Assembly: GCA_017507385.1 (NCBI GenBank) | Contig: JAFWAX010000077.1 | Coordinates: forward strand, 62,001 to 126,000 | Origin: Bacteroidaceae bacterium | Lineage (GTDB): Bacteria; Bacteroidota; Bacteroidia; Bacteroidales; Bacteroidaceae | Direction: 5' to 3' | DNA length: 64,000 nucleotides | Shown here: positions 51,983 through 63,938 of the stretch, one piece after another | How the letters are laid out: every line of letters begins with the position of its first letter | How positions within the stretch are numbered: position 1 is the stretch's first letter | Translations under genes and position numbers: made by a program | The notes under the pieces: model-generated | The model's database searches: none | The model's input: the letters and a program-made list of their open reading frames with translations, nothing else | What the model was told of the DNA's origin: nothing

Positions 51983-52055
51983 AAAAACGGTGTGGGGCAC
52001 ATCGCCATTTCGGTGTGGGGCACATCAATGTATCGGTGTGCCCCACACCGTTTTT
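51983..52055. repeat. 23-nt triad repeat, CCCCAC family, copy 2
   Basis: Cores start at 51988, 52011 and 52034, 23 nt apart. Unit 1 (51983-52000) forms a perfect 18-bp stem with unit 3 (52038-52055). Unit 2 (52011-52023) can pair over 13 bp with the same unit 3 (52038-52050). The ends are A and T runs, so the long stem followed by T residues could also work as a terminator. Confidence 0.92.
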
Positions 52056-52164
52056 AAGGTTCTGGGATGGGGTAATCTGGATGCTTTGCGTCTGTATGGT
52101 AAAAGGGATTGGTGAATTGAAATGAAAGTGCTGCTGTGGGAAAATGTAAAAAAGTCCCATTCCT

Positions 52165-52195
52165 TTTGTCGAATCCTCAATTTTAGTTAACTTTG
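52165..52195 (+). promoter_or_regulatory. Promoter of lepA
   Basis: TTTG (52165-52168), 19 nt, TAACTTTG (52188-52195); lepA starts at 52228. Confidence 0.87.
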
Positions 52196-52227
52196 TACCC
52201 TCATTTTAGCAGTTACGTAAATACGAC

Positions 52228-54036
52228 ATGAAGAATATAAGAAACTTTTGCATCATTGCACACATAGACCACGGAAAGTCAACCTTGGCTGACAGATTGC
52301 TGGAAAAGACCAATACCATCAAAATCACTCAGGGCCAGATGCTTGACAATATGGATTTGGAGCAGGAGAGAGGCATTACCATCAAGAGTCATGCCATTCA
52401 GATGGAGCATTGTTATAATGGCGAAAAAGAGGAATATAAGGGGCAGAATTATGTGCTGAATCTGATTGACACTCCGGGGCACGTTGACTTTTCGTATGAG
52501 GTGAGCCGTTCCATCGCTGCATGCGAGGGAGCGTTGCTTGTTGTCGATGCGACGCAGGGTGTGCAGGCGCAGACCATTTCCAACCTTTATATGGCTATTG
52601 ATAACAATCTGGAAATCATTCCTGTTATCAATAAAATAGATATGCCAAGTGCCATGCCAGAAGAGGTGGCAGATGAAATCATCGACTTGATAGGCTGTGA
52701 CCTTGAAGACATCATCTATGCCAGCGGAAAGACAGGTGAGGGTGTGGAAGACATCCTGAATGCTGTGGTGGAGCGTGTGCCTCATCCTGTGGGCGACGAG
52801 GATGCTCCTCTTCAGGCACTCATTTTTGACTCCGTCTTCAATTCATATCGTGGCGTCATTGCCTATTTCAAAATTCTCAATGGTGTTATGCGTCCAGGCG
52901 GAAAGGTCCGCTTCATCAATACCAAGAAAGAATATCTTGCAGAGGAAATTGGCACTTTGAAGATGAACATGGTGCCCAAGAAGGAACTTCGTACTGGAGA
53001 TGTGGGATATATCGTTACGGGTATCAAGAATGCGACCGAAGTGAAGGTGGGCGACACCATAACCTCGTTAGCAAATCCGGCATCTGAAGCGATACAAGGA
53101 TTTCAGGAGGTGAAACCAATGGTGTTTGCAGGTATCTATCCTATTGAAACAGAAGATTATGAGAATCTTCGCACGTCATTGGAGAAGCTTCAGCTCAACG
53201 ATGCTTCTCTCACATTCATGCACGAAAGTTCGGCTGCACTCGGATTTGGATTCCGTTGCGGATTCTTGGGATTGCTTCACATGGAAATTGTTCAGGAGCG
53301 ATTGGACCGAGAGTTCGACATGGACGTCATCACCACTGTGCCCAATGTTAGCTATCTCATCTACGACAAGCATGGTGAAGTGCAGGAAGTGCATAATCCG
53401 AGCGGTATGCCCGACCCGACGCTGATAGACCATGTGGAAGAGCCTTATATTCGTGCAACGGTCATTACGACAGCCAATTACATCGGTCCAATCATGACTT
53501 TGTGTCTTGGCAAACGGGCTGAATTGGTGAAGCAAGACTTTATTGCTGGCAATCGGGTGGAGATTGAATTCCTCATGCCGCTGGGCGAAATCGTCATCGA
53601 CTTCTATGACAAGCTCAAGAGTGTCAGCCGTGGATACGCCTCTTTCGACTATCATCCTGCTGGTTTCAGAGAGAGCAAGCTTGTGAAGCTCGATATCCTT
53701 CTTAATGGCGAGTCTGTGGACGCATTATCTACTTTGACTCACGTTGATAATGCCGTTACTTTGGGACGACGTATGTGTGAGCGCTTGAAGGACCTGCTGC
53801 CTCGCCAGCAATTTGATATCGCTATTCAGGCTGCTATTGGAGGAAAGATTGTGGCTCGTGAAACAGTCAAGCAGGTTCGTAAAGATGTGCTTGCCAAGTG
53901 TTATGGAGGTGACGTTTCTCGTAAACGAAAATTGCTTGAAAAACAGAAGAGAGGAAAGAAGCGCATGAAGCAGATTGGAAATGTCAGCGTTCCACAGAAA
54001 GCATTTTTGGCTGTGTTGAAGCTGGATGACGATTGA
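52228..54036 (+). CDS. lepA: Elongation factor 4
   Basis: A 602-residue translational GTPase. G1 is [16 protein letters not shown], the G2/switch I region is [13 protein letters not shown]3 is [12 protein letters not shown] and G4 is NKIDMP. The C-terminal LepA-specific domain is present ([40 protein letters not shown]). Length is usual. It acts on stalled or initiating ribosomes; its cellular role is debated. The C10 protease gene follows after 28 nt and may be partly co-transcribed. Confidence 0.98.
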   Translation: MKNIRNFCIIAHIDHGKSTLADRLLEKTNTIKITQGQMLDNMDLEQERGITIKSHAIQMEHCYNGEKEEYKGQNYVLNLIDTPGHVDFSYEVSRSIAACEGALLVVDATQGVQAQTISNLYMAIDNNLEIIPVINKIDMPSAMPEEVADEIIDLIGCDLEDIIYASGKTGEGVEDILNAVVERVPHPVGDEDAPLQALIFDSVFNSYRGVIAYFKILNGVMRPGGKVRFINTKKEYLAEEIGTLKMNMVPKKELRTGDVGYIVTGIKNATEVKVGDTITSLANPASEAIQGFQEVKPMVFAGIYPIETEDYENLRTSLEKLQLNDASLTFMHESSAALGFGFRCGFLGLLHMEIVQERLDREFDMDVITTVPNVSYLIYDKHGEVQEVHNPSGMPDPTLIDHVEEPYIRATVITTANYIGPIMTLCLGKRAELVKQDFIAGNRVEIEFLMPLGEIVIDFYDKLKSVSRGYASFDYHPAGFRESKLVKLDILLNGESVDALSTLTHVDNAVTLGRRMCERLKDLLPRQQFDIAIQAAIGGKIVARETVKQVRKDVLAKCYGGDVSRKRKLLEKQKRGKKRMKQIGNVSVPQKAFLAVLKLDDD

Positions 54037-54064
54037 TGAATAAAAGAAACTAACCTGAATCTAT

Positions 54065-57000
54065 ATGAAAAATTTACTGATTTTTTCTCTTTTCATGCTT
54101 GTTGCTGCAAGCATGAAAGCAGAACCGATTGATTTTGAAAAAGCAAAATCGATAGCTGCAGCAATAAGCGCAGGGGCTGAGCCTGTGCTGGTGAAGGCTG
54201 CTGTCCGTACAGAGGTGAAGGCTCGCAATTTGAATCAGCAGACAAAATCAACTTCTCCTTATTACATTTTCTCCCGTGGAGAAGGGCAGGGTTTTGTGAT
54301 TGTGAGTGGAGATGACTGTCTTCCCGAAGTGTTAGGATATACGGAACAGGGAGATTTTGATGAAACGGCTTTGCCTCCACACTTCTTCAAGTGGCTGGAT
54401 TACTATAAGTTGGCTATTGAGGATGCTCAAGAATCAGGGCAGAACATCAGTCGGGAAAGCTGTAAACGGAATGTACCTCGCAAAATAAAGGGGGTGAAGA
54501 ATATCTCTCCTTTGTTGACTACCCATTGGCATCAGACATCGCCGTATAATGACCGGTGTCCTTATATTCCCGGGAAGAACAGCCGTGCTTTGACTGGATG
54601 TGTGGCGACGGCTGCTGCGCAAATGATATACTATTACCGGGATGACAATCCCGATGTTTTCTTGGCAAATACGCCGACCTATGATGCTGACGAGTGGCAT
54701 CGCATTCCTGTTACTGACCAGATTAAGAAAGGCACCCCTATCAAGTGGGACTTGATGCTCGACAGCTATAATGGCTCGGAACCGGCAGAGTTCAAGAATG
54801 CTGTTGCTGATCTGGTCTTTGCTGTGGGAGCAATGGACAAGATGGATTATGGGGAATCGTCTGGAGCTCAGATTACAGACCTTGTGGCTCCCATGAAAAC
54901 TTACTTCAACTTGTTGAGCGAGAGCATATATAAGAGTGATGGAAGCCAGAGCTGGATTGCGCTTGAAGAATGGGAGAAGATGATTTATGAGGATTTGGCC
55001 GCAGGACATCCTATTGTCTATACGGGTTATCATGCAGATAATGGCGGTCATGCAGTTGTGCTTGATGGCTACCAGTCGAGTACGGGGCTATTTCACTTCA
55101 ATTTCGGTTGGGGAGGACAAGGAGATGGCTGGTATACTGTTGATGATGAGACAGGTATGAACAATTTCCGGATGTGGCAGGGAATGACTTACAAGATTCG
55201 TCCGCAGAAGCAGAATATTGAAGCAAGCCTCGAAGTTGTTGGGGATGTTTACGAGAATCTGACTGGTACGGTACAGGTGAAGGTGACAAACCATTCTCCT
55301 CTGGATCTTCATGGTGTATATCTTTTTGCATCGACCTCTAACAGCAAGCCGTCGAAGTTGTCGAATGCGAAATCAAGCGATGAGGATCTTGTGCTGAAGT
55401 CGGGCGAGTCGGCGGAGCTATTGCTGACTTTTGTTCCCAATAGCGCACGCACTTGGAACCTGACCCTTACTGACCAAACTCTAAATGTCTTGGCGCAGAC
55501 AAGTGTGGAGCCTGCTGTCTCTAAGGCGGACATCCGCCTGAAAGGTCTTTCTGTGGCGGGAAGTACCGATACGGAACGTTTTGACGGAGAAGATTATCAG
55601 GTGATCTATAATGCTAAATCCAAAGCTTTCGCGGAACTCTACAACGCATCAGAGGTTGGCTATGAAGAAACGTTGCGCATGATGTTTTATACCTATGACG
55701 AGGTGGCGAAAGCATGGAAGGAACTGGGTTACAAGACAGGAAAGCTTGCTCTTGATGGAGAGGAGGCTGGGCAGGTTTCTTTCAGCATAACAGGCACATC
55801 CACATGCCCTTTTGAAGCTGGAAAGTATTACTATGGTAAATTGGTCAATCCAATTCCGAATACAGATAATGCCATTTTGCCAGAAACGGCTGATACCATT
55901 GTCCGTTTTGTTCTGAAGAATATAGACATGGATATTGTCAGTTATGAGAATAACTGTCTGGCAATCAGAGGAAACTTCGATGCTACGGCTTTCAGCAGCA
56001 CTTCGTTTGCGGGTAAAAGCACCTATAGGTCTGCAACCTCATACGACCTGACACAATGTGCAGGCATCAAGGATGTGGAGCCTTTGGATGTTAATCCTAA
56101 TGCGCTCATCTATGTGGCAGACGATAGCCAAGCCACGGGAGTGAATGTGGTTCGGGCAGGCAAGTGCGCTCATCTTCAGCTTGTGCCGGGATACAGTTTC
56201 GTGCCTCATTCTTCGTTTGTGGCAGCAAAGGCGGAGCTGTTCATAGATGCGGAACCTGCAAAATGGTGCTTGCTGACATCTCCTTTTGAGGCTGCTGTGC
56301 CAGAAGGAATGATTGCTCGTGAAATATTGTCGCACACAAGCAGCGGCATTTCAGGAAAGACTCAAGATGTAAATCAATTGGAAGCAGGAAAAACTTATCT
56401 GGTCATGACTTCTTCTGCTGAGAATCAGGTGTTAACAGGTGAAAATGTCACGGTGCTGGCTTCTCCCGTCAAGAATGTTGACGAAGGTGTGGTGGGAACG
56501 TTCGTAAATGCGGGAGTTCCTGCAAATTCACAGCTTCTGAATGATGAGGTGTCGCAATATTTTGTTCCGGTAGAAGAGGGAAGTGATGTCGAGGCCTTGC
56601 GCGGCTATTGGTGTACAAGCGATTTGACCCAAACATTCCGCGCTTATTCAAACATATTGCTTGACCCTTCATTCCTTACTTTGGCGCAGACTATAGATAG
56701 GGCATCTGTTCTTTTGGCTGATTATGGAACCTGGGTGGCGGCAGATGTGAATCAGGCTTTTCTGACTAAGATACATGAGGCTGAGCATGAGTTTACCAAT
56801 CGTGGTGAAGGCTCTGAACTCACAACGGGCACAAAGGTTAAGAACTATGCTGCTCAGCTTGAGGCCGAAATGGATGGTTTTATGAAATCTTTTGCTCTTG
56901 CGGCTGGCATTGAGGTGGACTTTACTTCTTGCATAGTGAATCCGTCTTTTGAGACAAAGAATGATAAGGGCTGGATTGTCGGGAAAAAGGATGGATTTGC

Positions 57001-57550
57001 GACGGTTTCGGCCGTCAAGGATGGTACGCTTGCCAACAGCTATCATGCAGCGGGATTGGATGGACAGTATGTGTTCCAGAGTGTTATTCCTTCGGCGGAT
57101 TCCACTTCTGTGGGCATCTCGCAAGTTGTGGAAGGGCTTGCTCCTGGTTATTACCGTCTGACAGCTATGCTTGGAACAGATGCACATTCGACGGTGACCA
57201 TGTTTGCTGGCGATTCGTCCGTCACCGTTTCTGGCCATCCGTTTGGAAGCCTTTACCTGGCTGAAGCAGCGATTGACAGCGTTCGGGTTGCAGCAGCCGA
57301 AGGATTGTCCACAGGAACTCTTGAGATAGGTGTTAGAGAAGGCCGCTGGTATAAGGCAGACAACTTCGTCCTCACTTATGTGGCAGCTTTGCCTTCTGAA
57401 GGCAACGATGCCAATGCCATAGAGGATTTAGGCGTTCCTGCTGCTCCTGCTTCTCGGGGAATCTTTACGCTTCAGGGCGTGAGAGTGTCAGAAATCATCG
57501 AACCAGGCATCTATATTGTAGATGGCAAGAAGTACTTGCATAAGAGGTAG
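54065..57550 (+). CDS. Secreted C10-family (streptopain-like) cysteine protease
   Basis: 1,161 residues. A signal peptide (NLLIFSLFMLVAASMKA) is followed by a Spi-type propeptide (about 20-150, with YYIFSRGEGQGFVIVSGDD). The C10 domain has the nucleophile in ALTGCVATAAAQMIYYY (Cys179) and the catalytic His in NGGHAVVLDGYQ (His329). WGGQGDGWYTVDDETG follows. The long remainder contains beta-sandwich domains, and the end (GIFTLQGVRVSEIIEPGIYI) resembles C-terminal sorting tails in Prevotella. Predicted to be exported and probably displayed or secreted. Members range from virulence factors to housekeeping proteases; nothing here decides between them. Confidence 0.92.
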   Translation: MKNLLIFSLFMLVAASMKAEPIDFEKAKSIAAAISAGAEPVLVKAAVRTEVKARNLNQQTKSTSPYYIFSRGEGQGFVIVSGDDCLPEVLGYTEQGDFDETALPPHFFKWLDYYKLAIEDAQESGQNISRESCKRNVPRKIKGVKNISPLLTTHWHQTSPYNDRCPYIPGKNSRALTGCVATAAAQMIYYYRDDNPDVFLANTPTYDADEWHRIPVTDQIKKGTPIKWDLMLDSYNGSEPAEFKNAVADLVFAVGAMDKMDYGESSGAQITDLVAPMKTYFNLLSESIYKSDGSQSWIALEEWEKMIYEDLAAGHPIVYTGYHADNGGHAVVLDGYQSSTGLFHFNFGWGGQGDGWYTVDDETGMNNFRMWQGMTYKIRPQKQNIEASLEVVGDVYENLTGTVQVKVTNHSPLDLHGVYLFASTSNSKPSKLSNAKSSDEDLVLKSGESAELLLTFVPNSARTWNLTLTDQTLNVLAQTSVEPAVSKADIRLKGLSVAGSTDTERFDGEDYQVIYNAKSKAFAELYNASEVGYEETLRMMFYTYDEVAKAWKELGYKTGKLALDGEEAGQVSFSITGTSTCPFEAGKYYYGKLVNPIPNTDNAILPETADTIVRFVLKNIDMDIVSYENNCLAIRGNFDATAFSSTSFAGKSTYRSATSYDLTQCAGIKDVEPLDVNPNALIYVADDSQATGVNVVRAGKCAHLQLVPGYSFVPHSSFVAAKAELFIDAEPAKWCLLTSPFEAAVPEGMIAREILSHTSSGISGKTQDVNQLEAGKTYLVMTSSAENQVLTGENVTVLASPVKNVDEGVVGTFVNAGVPANSQLLNDEVSQYFVPVEEGSDVEALRGYWCTSDLTQTFRAYSNILLDPSFLTLAQTIDRASVLLADYGTWVAADVNQAFLTKIHEAEHEFTNRGEGSELTTGTKVKNYAAQLEAEMDGFMKSFALAAGIEVDFTSCIVNPSFETKNDKGWIVGKKDGFATVSAVKDGTLANSYHAAGLDGQYVFQSVIPSADSTSVGISQVVEGLAPGYYRLTAMLGTDAHSTVTMFAGDSSVTVSGHPFGSLYLAEAAIDSVRVAAAEGLSTGTLEIGVREGRWYKADNFVLTYVAALPSEGNDANAIEDLGVPAAPASRGIFTLQGVRVSEIIEPGIYIVDGKKYLHKR

Positions 57551-57604
57551 TCTTCCTATCCTGAATGCGTGCCTTCATTTTTTCTTTTTTTGTAAGAATA
57601 TCCA

Positions 57605-57675
57605 ATAATGAGTTGCGCCCTTCAGCGTAATTATGCTTTGCCCTTCAACGTAATTACGATGCAGGGTGCATCATG
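57605..57675. repeat. 23-nt triad repeat, GCCCTTC-ACGTAATTACG family, copy 2
   Basis: The CCCTTC core recurs at 57618 and 57641, 23 nt apart. The third unit at about 57664 holds the inverse AGGGTG core within the palindrome GATGCAGGGTGCATC. It lies between the C10 protease and the nadA promoter. Confidence 0.85.
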
Positions 57676-57755
57676 TTATGGGGAGGAGGAAGTGCTTCCA
57701 ATTGTAGAGGCGTTCTGTAATTCTGACGTGGTGCAGAAGAAATCGCGATGATTGT

Positions 57756-57786
57756 TTTGTGTAACAGACTTTTTTTGATACCTTTG
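57756..57786 (+). promoter_or_regulatory. Promoter of nadA-mnmA
   Basis: TTTG (57756-57759), 19 nt, TACCTTTG (57779-57786); translation starts at 57808. Confidence 0.87.
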
Positions 57787-57807
57787 TAACCATAAAATGT
57801 AAATGTG

Positions 57808-58833
57808 ATGAATGTGAATGTAAAAGATACTTGGATAGCGAAGGGATATGTGGATGAACCTGTCCCTGCTGATGTCGATGTGAAAGCTGAAATCCGCAGG
57901 ATGTGTGCGGAAAAGAATGCTGTGATTTTGGCTCATTACTATACGGATGGAGCCATTCAGGATATTGCTGATTTTGTGGGAGATTCTCTGGCGTTGGCGC
58001 AATGGTCGGCAAAAACCGATGCCGATGTGATAGTGATGTGTGGCGTGCACTTCATGGGAGAGACGAATAAGATTCTCTGCCCAGACAAGAAGGTGCTGGT
58101 GCTTGACTTGAATGCCGGGTGCTCGTTGGCTGATAGCTGCAAGGCTGAAGACTTGAAGGATTTTGTTGATGCGCATCCTGGTTATAAGGTAGTCAGCTAT
58201 GTCAATACAACAGCTGCGGTCAAGGCGTTGACCGATGTTGTCGTCACTTCAAGTAATGCTAAGCTGATTGTTGACTCATTCCCTCAGGATGAGAAACTTA
58301 TCTTCGGACCAGACAAAAATTTGGGCGGCTATATAAATACTGTTACAGGACGCGAAATGCTTTTGTGGAACGGCGGTTGCCATGTTCATGGGCAATTCTC
58401 TTTGGCGAAGATTCTGGCGATTAAGGCCGAACATCCAGAGGCAAAGATTTTGGTTCACCCCGAATGTCCGGCACCTGTCCAGAAGGTTGCGGATGTGATA
58501 GGCTCAACAGCAGGATTGCTGAATTTTGCCATCAAGGATGATGCTACAGAATTTATTGTGGCGACCGAAAGCGGCATTCTGCACGAAATGAAAAAGGCTT
58601 GCCCTGACAAGCTGTTCATTCCTGCACCTCCAGAAACGACAGAGGCAGAAGGGTGCTCTTGTAACGAGTGCGAGTTTATGAAACTCAACACGTTAAATAA
58701 GTTGTACAATACGTTGAAGTATGAATGGCCGGCTATAGAAGTCGCTCCTGAAATTGCAGAAAAAGCAATCAAGCCGATTGATAAGATGCTGGAAATTTCT
58801 AAGAACTTAAAGTCTGCAATGTCAAGCAAATAG
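57808..58833 (+). CDS. nadA: Quinolinate synthase
   Basis: 341 residues from ATG 57808 (a GTG one codon earlier is less likely). NAVILAHYYTDGAIQDIADF is the conserved start of NadA. GVHFMGETNKILCPDKKVL, LNAGCSLADSC and HPECPAPVQ follow, and EGCSCNECEFMKLNTL near the end adds further Cys; three of these Cys residues ligate the 4Fe-4S cluster. It makes quinolinate from iminoaspartate and dihydroxyacetone phosphate in NAD synthesis. The nadB/nadC genes are not in the window. mnmA begins 3 nt after its stop, so the two are co-transcribed. Confidence 0.96.
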   Translation: MNVNVKDTWIAKGYVDEPVPADVDVKAEIRRMCAEKNAVILAHYYTDGAIQDIADFVGDSLALAQWSAKTDADVIVMCGVHFMGETNKILCPDKKVLVLDLNAGCSLADSCKAEDLKDFVDAHPGYKVVSYVNTTAAVKALTDVVVTSSNAKLIVDSFPQDEKLIFGPDKNLGGYINTVTGREMLLWNGGCHVHGQFSLAKILAIKAEHPEAKILVHPECPAPVQKVADVIGSTAGLLNFAIKDDATEFIVATESGILHEMKKACPDKLFIPAPPETTEAEGCSCNECEFMKLNTLNKLYNTLKYEWPAIEVAPEIAEKAIKPIDKMLEISKNLKSAMSSK

Positions 58834-58836
58834 AAT

Positions 58837-59931
58837 ATGACGGTCGCTGCATTGGTTTCTGGTGGGGTGGATTCTGCCGTTTCGGTACATCTGCTGAAAG
58901 AGCAAGGATTTGACCCTCATCTGTTTTACATAAAAATAGGTCCAGATAAGGATACAGAATGGAACTGCACGTCAGAGGAAGATGTGGAGATTTGCCAGTG
59001 GCTCGCTCGAAAATATGGAGCAAAGTTTGATGTGGTGGATCTTCACAAGGAGTATTGGGACAAGGTGGTCGGCTACACGATGGAGAAAGCCCGCCAGGGG
59101 TTGACGCCTAATCCCGATGTGATGTGCAACAAAATCATTAAGTTTGGCTGTTTTGAAGAGGTCGTAGGCAAGGAATTTGACATTACTGCCACAGGACATT
59201 ATGCCACGACGACATTGGCAGGCGGAAAAGTGTGGCTTTCCACATCGCCAGACCCAGTAAAAGATCAGACCGATTTCTTGTGTCAGATCAATTCGTTGCA
59301 AGTGAACAAATTGAAGTTTCCCATTGGCCACATGTGGAAGCATGAAGTGCGCGAGGTGGCAGAGAAAGCGCATCTGCTGAATGCTGCCCGAAAAGACAGC
59401 CAAGGCATTTGCTTCTTGGGCAACATCGATTTCCGCGATTACATCAAGGCGCATCTGGGTGAGAATCCTGGCGATGTGCGCGAAATAGAGACGGGCAAGA
59501 AGATAGGGGAGCATAAGGGATTGTGGTTCTACACCATCGGACAGAGAAAGGGCTTAGGCTTTGGTGGTGGCCCCTGGTTTGTGGTGAAGAAGAACCTGAA
59601 ACGCAACATCTTGTTTGTATCTCATGGCTATGAGCCTGAAAAAGTTTACAAGGATCACGTCACCATGAATGATTTCCACTTCATTACAGAAAATCCGTTT
59701 GAGAATGAGATGTTCAAAGAGAAAATCTTTGATGCTGATGGGTTGGCGATGAAGGTCACTTTCAAGATAAGGCACACGCCAGAATACATGAAAGGCGTTT
59801 TGTCGCAGAAGCCCGATGGACGATGGCTGCTTCAATCAGCTGACAAGATACATGGGGTCGCTCCAGGGCAATTCTGCGTGGTGTATGACGAAGAGCACAA
59901 ACTCTGTTTTGGCAGCGGAGAAATCAATTGA
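58837..59931 (+). CDS. mnmA: tRNA 2-thiouridine synthase MnmA
   Basis: A 364-residue PP-loop enzyme. ALVSGGVDSAVSVHLL holds the ATP-binding SGGVDS. NPDVMCNKIIKFG contains the first catalytic Cys, and DSQGICFLGNIDFRDYI the second. The FYTIGQRKGLGFGGGPWFVV segment is typical. It thiolates U34 of Lys, Glu and Gln tRNAs. Bacteroidota often carry two copies; this one is fused in transcription with nadA, an unusual pairing with no clear logic beyond shared sulfur/iron chemistry. Confidence 0.94.
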   Translation: MTVAALVSGGVDSAVSVHLLKEQGFDPHLFYIKIGPDKDTEWNCTSEEDVEICQWLARKYGAKFDVVDLHKEYWDKVVGYTMEKARQGLTPNPDVMCNKIIKFGCFEEVVGKEFDITATGHYATTTLAGGKVWLSTSPDPVKDQTDFLCQINSLQVNKLKFPIGHMWKHEVREVAEKAHLLNAARKDSQGICFLGNIDFRDYIKAHLGENPGDVREIETGKKIGEHKGLWFYTIGQRKGLGFGGGPWFVVKKNLKRNILFVSHGYEPEKVYKDHVTMNDFHFITENPFENEMFKEKIFDADGLAMKVTFKIRHTPEYMKGVLSQKPDGRWLLQSADKIHGVAPGQFCVVYDEEHKLCFGSGEIN

Positions 59932-59953
59932 ACTGCCAAATGGGGAAAAAGTA

Positions 59954-59996
59954 AAAATGCCAACTGAACTGCAAAGTCGAGTTGGCATTTTGTTGT
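59954..59996. terminator. Bidirectional terminator between mnmA and mscL
   Basis: AAAATGCCAACT (59954-59965) pairs with AGTTGGCATTTT (59980-59991) around a 14-nt loop, with A and T runs on either side. It lies between convergent genes, close to mnmA. Confidence 0.88.
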
Positions 59997-60104
59997 TTTT
60001 TGAATAGTCTTGTTGCTTTTTTTTGTTGTCGTTTTGAAACGGTATGGCCATAGGGCAAAGAGAAGTTTCGTACAGAGCCGTATGGCGTTCGTAAGCATCA
60101 AGGC

Positions 60105-60563
60105 TTATTTCTGAGCCTTCAGAAGGTCGCGGATTTCTGTGAGAAGAACTTCTTCCTTAGTTGGCTCTGGTGCTGGAGCAGGAGCTTCTTCAGCAACTTC
60201 TTCCTTCTTCTTGAGTGAAGAAAGTTTTGCGATAAACTTGATGATGCAGAAGAGGCAGATTGCGATGATGAGGAAGTCTAACACGTTCTGAATGAATGCG
60301 CCATAGTTCCATGTCACAGCTGCAACTGCTTCTGTTACAACGTTTCCAGCCTCGTCGAGCACAGCATCAACGCCTGGCTTGAGCGTGAGCTTGAGGTCGC
60401 TTGTGTTTACTCCGCCAATTGCAGCGATGAGTGGCATGATGAGGTCAGCCACAACAGAAGAAACGATTTTTCCGAAAGCACCGCCGATGATAACGCCGAT
60501 AGCCATGTCGACAACATTACCCTTTAGGGCAAACGCTTTGAATTCGTCAATGATTTTTGCCAT
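60105..60563 (-). CDS. mscL: Large-conductance mechanosensitive channel
   Basis: 152 residues. [20 protein letters not shown] and [20 protein letters not shown] form the N-terminal helix and first membrane helix (TM1), which lines the pore. [20 protein letters not shown] is the second. A C-terminal helix with a Pro/Glu-rich linker ([20 protein letters not shown]) completes the pentameric cytoplasmic bundle. It releases solutes upon hypo-osmotic shock. A -7 box TAACTTTG lies at 60633-60626 on the minus strand. Confidence 0.97.
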   Translation of the reverse strand: MAKIIDEFKAFALKGNVVDMAIGVIIGGAFGKIVSSVVADLIMPLIAAIGGVNTSDLKLTLKPGVDAVLDEAGNVVTEAVAAVTWNYGAFIQNVLDFLIIAICLFCIIKFIAKLSSLKKKEEVAEEAPAPAPEPTKEEVLLTEIRDLLKAQK

Positions 60564-60622
60564 AGTTTTGTTGAATTTTGAATTTATGATTTTCTGTAGT
60601 CGTCAAAAATATCTGTAAAACA

Positions 60623-60654
60623 TTGCAAAGTTATAAATATTATTCGTAACTTTG
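60623..60654 (+). promoter_or_regulatory. Promoter of the mini-lipoprotein and gapA
   Basis: TTG (60623-60625), 21 nt, TAACTTTG (60647-60654). Its upstream element adjoins the mscL -7 box on the other strand (60633-60626). No second promoter is visible before gapA. Confidence 0.65.
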
Positions 60655-60675
60655 TGCTTGAAAACGAGAAAAAGC

Positions 60676-60768
60676 ATGAAATATCGTTTATTTGTATATA
60701 TATCAATGCTTGGAACGCTCCTTCTGTTTGCTGCGTGTTCAACAGTAGAGCGTTGCAATTGTGGATAA
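60676..60768 (+). CDS. Very short predicted lipoprotein upstream of gapA
   Basis: A 30-residue reading frame (ATG 60676, TAA 60766). Hydrophobic residues lie from about 5 to 18, and LLLFAACSTVERCNCG gives a lipobox LFAAC with the lipidated Cys at 21, leaving a 10-residue mature peptide with two further Cys. It starts about 22 nt after the promoter -7 box and ends 93 nt before gapA. A similarly short lipopeptide in enterobacteria is entericidin, but no homology is claimed. It could equally be a leader peptide of gapA. Confidence 0.6.
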   Translation: MKYRLFVYISMLGTLLLFAACSTVERCNCG

Positions 60769-60858
60769 CAAGCAGCATTTATATAGGTAACATTTTTCTG
60801 CTAAATAACAAGAAATTAGGGATTAAAAAACATATTTATTCAACCTTTAATTAATTAA

Positions 60859-61875
<1,017 letters not shown>

Positions 61876-61898
61876 TCTTCCGTCGTTAGATTATAATT

Positions 61899-61928
61899 CA
61901 AGGGCATTCCTTCGGGAGTGCCCTTTTC
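61899..61928 (+). terminator. Terminator of gapA
   Basis: AAGGGCA (61900-61906) pairs with TGCCCTT (61919-61925), with inner TCC/GGA around a TTCG tetraloop, then T residues. A strong intrinsic terminator. Confidence 0.93.
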
Positions 61929-62056
61929 GTTTTCTCTTCCCTCGCCATTTCCTCTCAGTAAATACATAGGCGAGGACTAAATTTGCGAGCAGGAGGTAAA
62001 GCGTCCGAAGATTATGTGAGAGCAGGGCGTTGAAGAGGGGAAAAAGGCAAAAACCC

Positions 62057-62087
62057 TTTGTTTTGTGCACACTTATTCGTACCTTTG
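62057..62087 (+). promoter_or_regulatory. Promoter of the ABC-F gene
   Basis: TTTG (62057-62060), 19 nt, TACCTTTG (62080-62087); the gene starts at 62124. Confidence 0.87.
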
Positions 62088-62105
62088 TATCCAAATAGTA
62101 AATAG

Positions 62106-63734
<1,629 letters not shown>

Positions 63735-63765
63735 TAGCGTTTCGCTTTCACACGCTATATACACA

Positions 63766-63814
63766 AACAAACAGGAGCCCGTCGGTAAGATAAGCTGGCG
63801 GGCTCCTGTTTGTT
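63766..63814 (+). terminator. Terminator of the ABC-F gene
   Basis: AACAAACAGGAGCCCG (63766-63781) pairs perfectly over 16 bp with CGGGCTCCTGTTTGTT (63799-63814). Confidence 0.93.
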
Positions 63815-63839
63815 ACATTTGGGGCAGGTGAAAATCTTG

Positions 63840-63912
63840 AAAATCGGTGTGCCCCACAACGGCATGGCGATGTGCCCCACATCGATGAGTCGGTGTGGGG
63901 CACACCGATTTT
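63840..63912. repeat. 23-nt triad repeat, CCCCAC family, copy 3
   Basis: Cores start at 63845, 63868 and 63891, 23 nt apart. Unit 1 (63840-63858) forms a perfect 19-bp stem with unit 3 (63894-63912). Unit 2 (63872-63881) can pair over 10 bp with the same unit 3. Confidence 0.92.
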
Positions 63913-63938
63913 ATAGTGATTGCTGTGCCCTTGCTGCG

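Larger units (their letters stand above)
51821..52227. other. 407-nt spacer before lepA
   Basis: It contains the winged-helix terminator, a CCCCAC triad (51983-52055) and the lepA promoter (52165-52195). No gene is supported. Confidence 0.78.
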
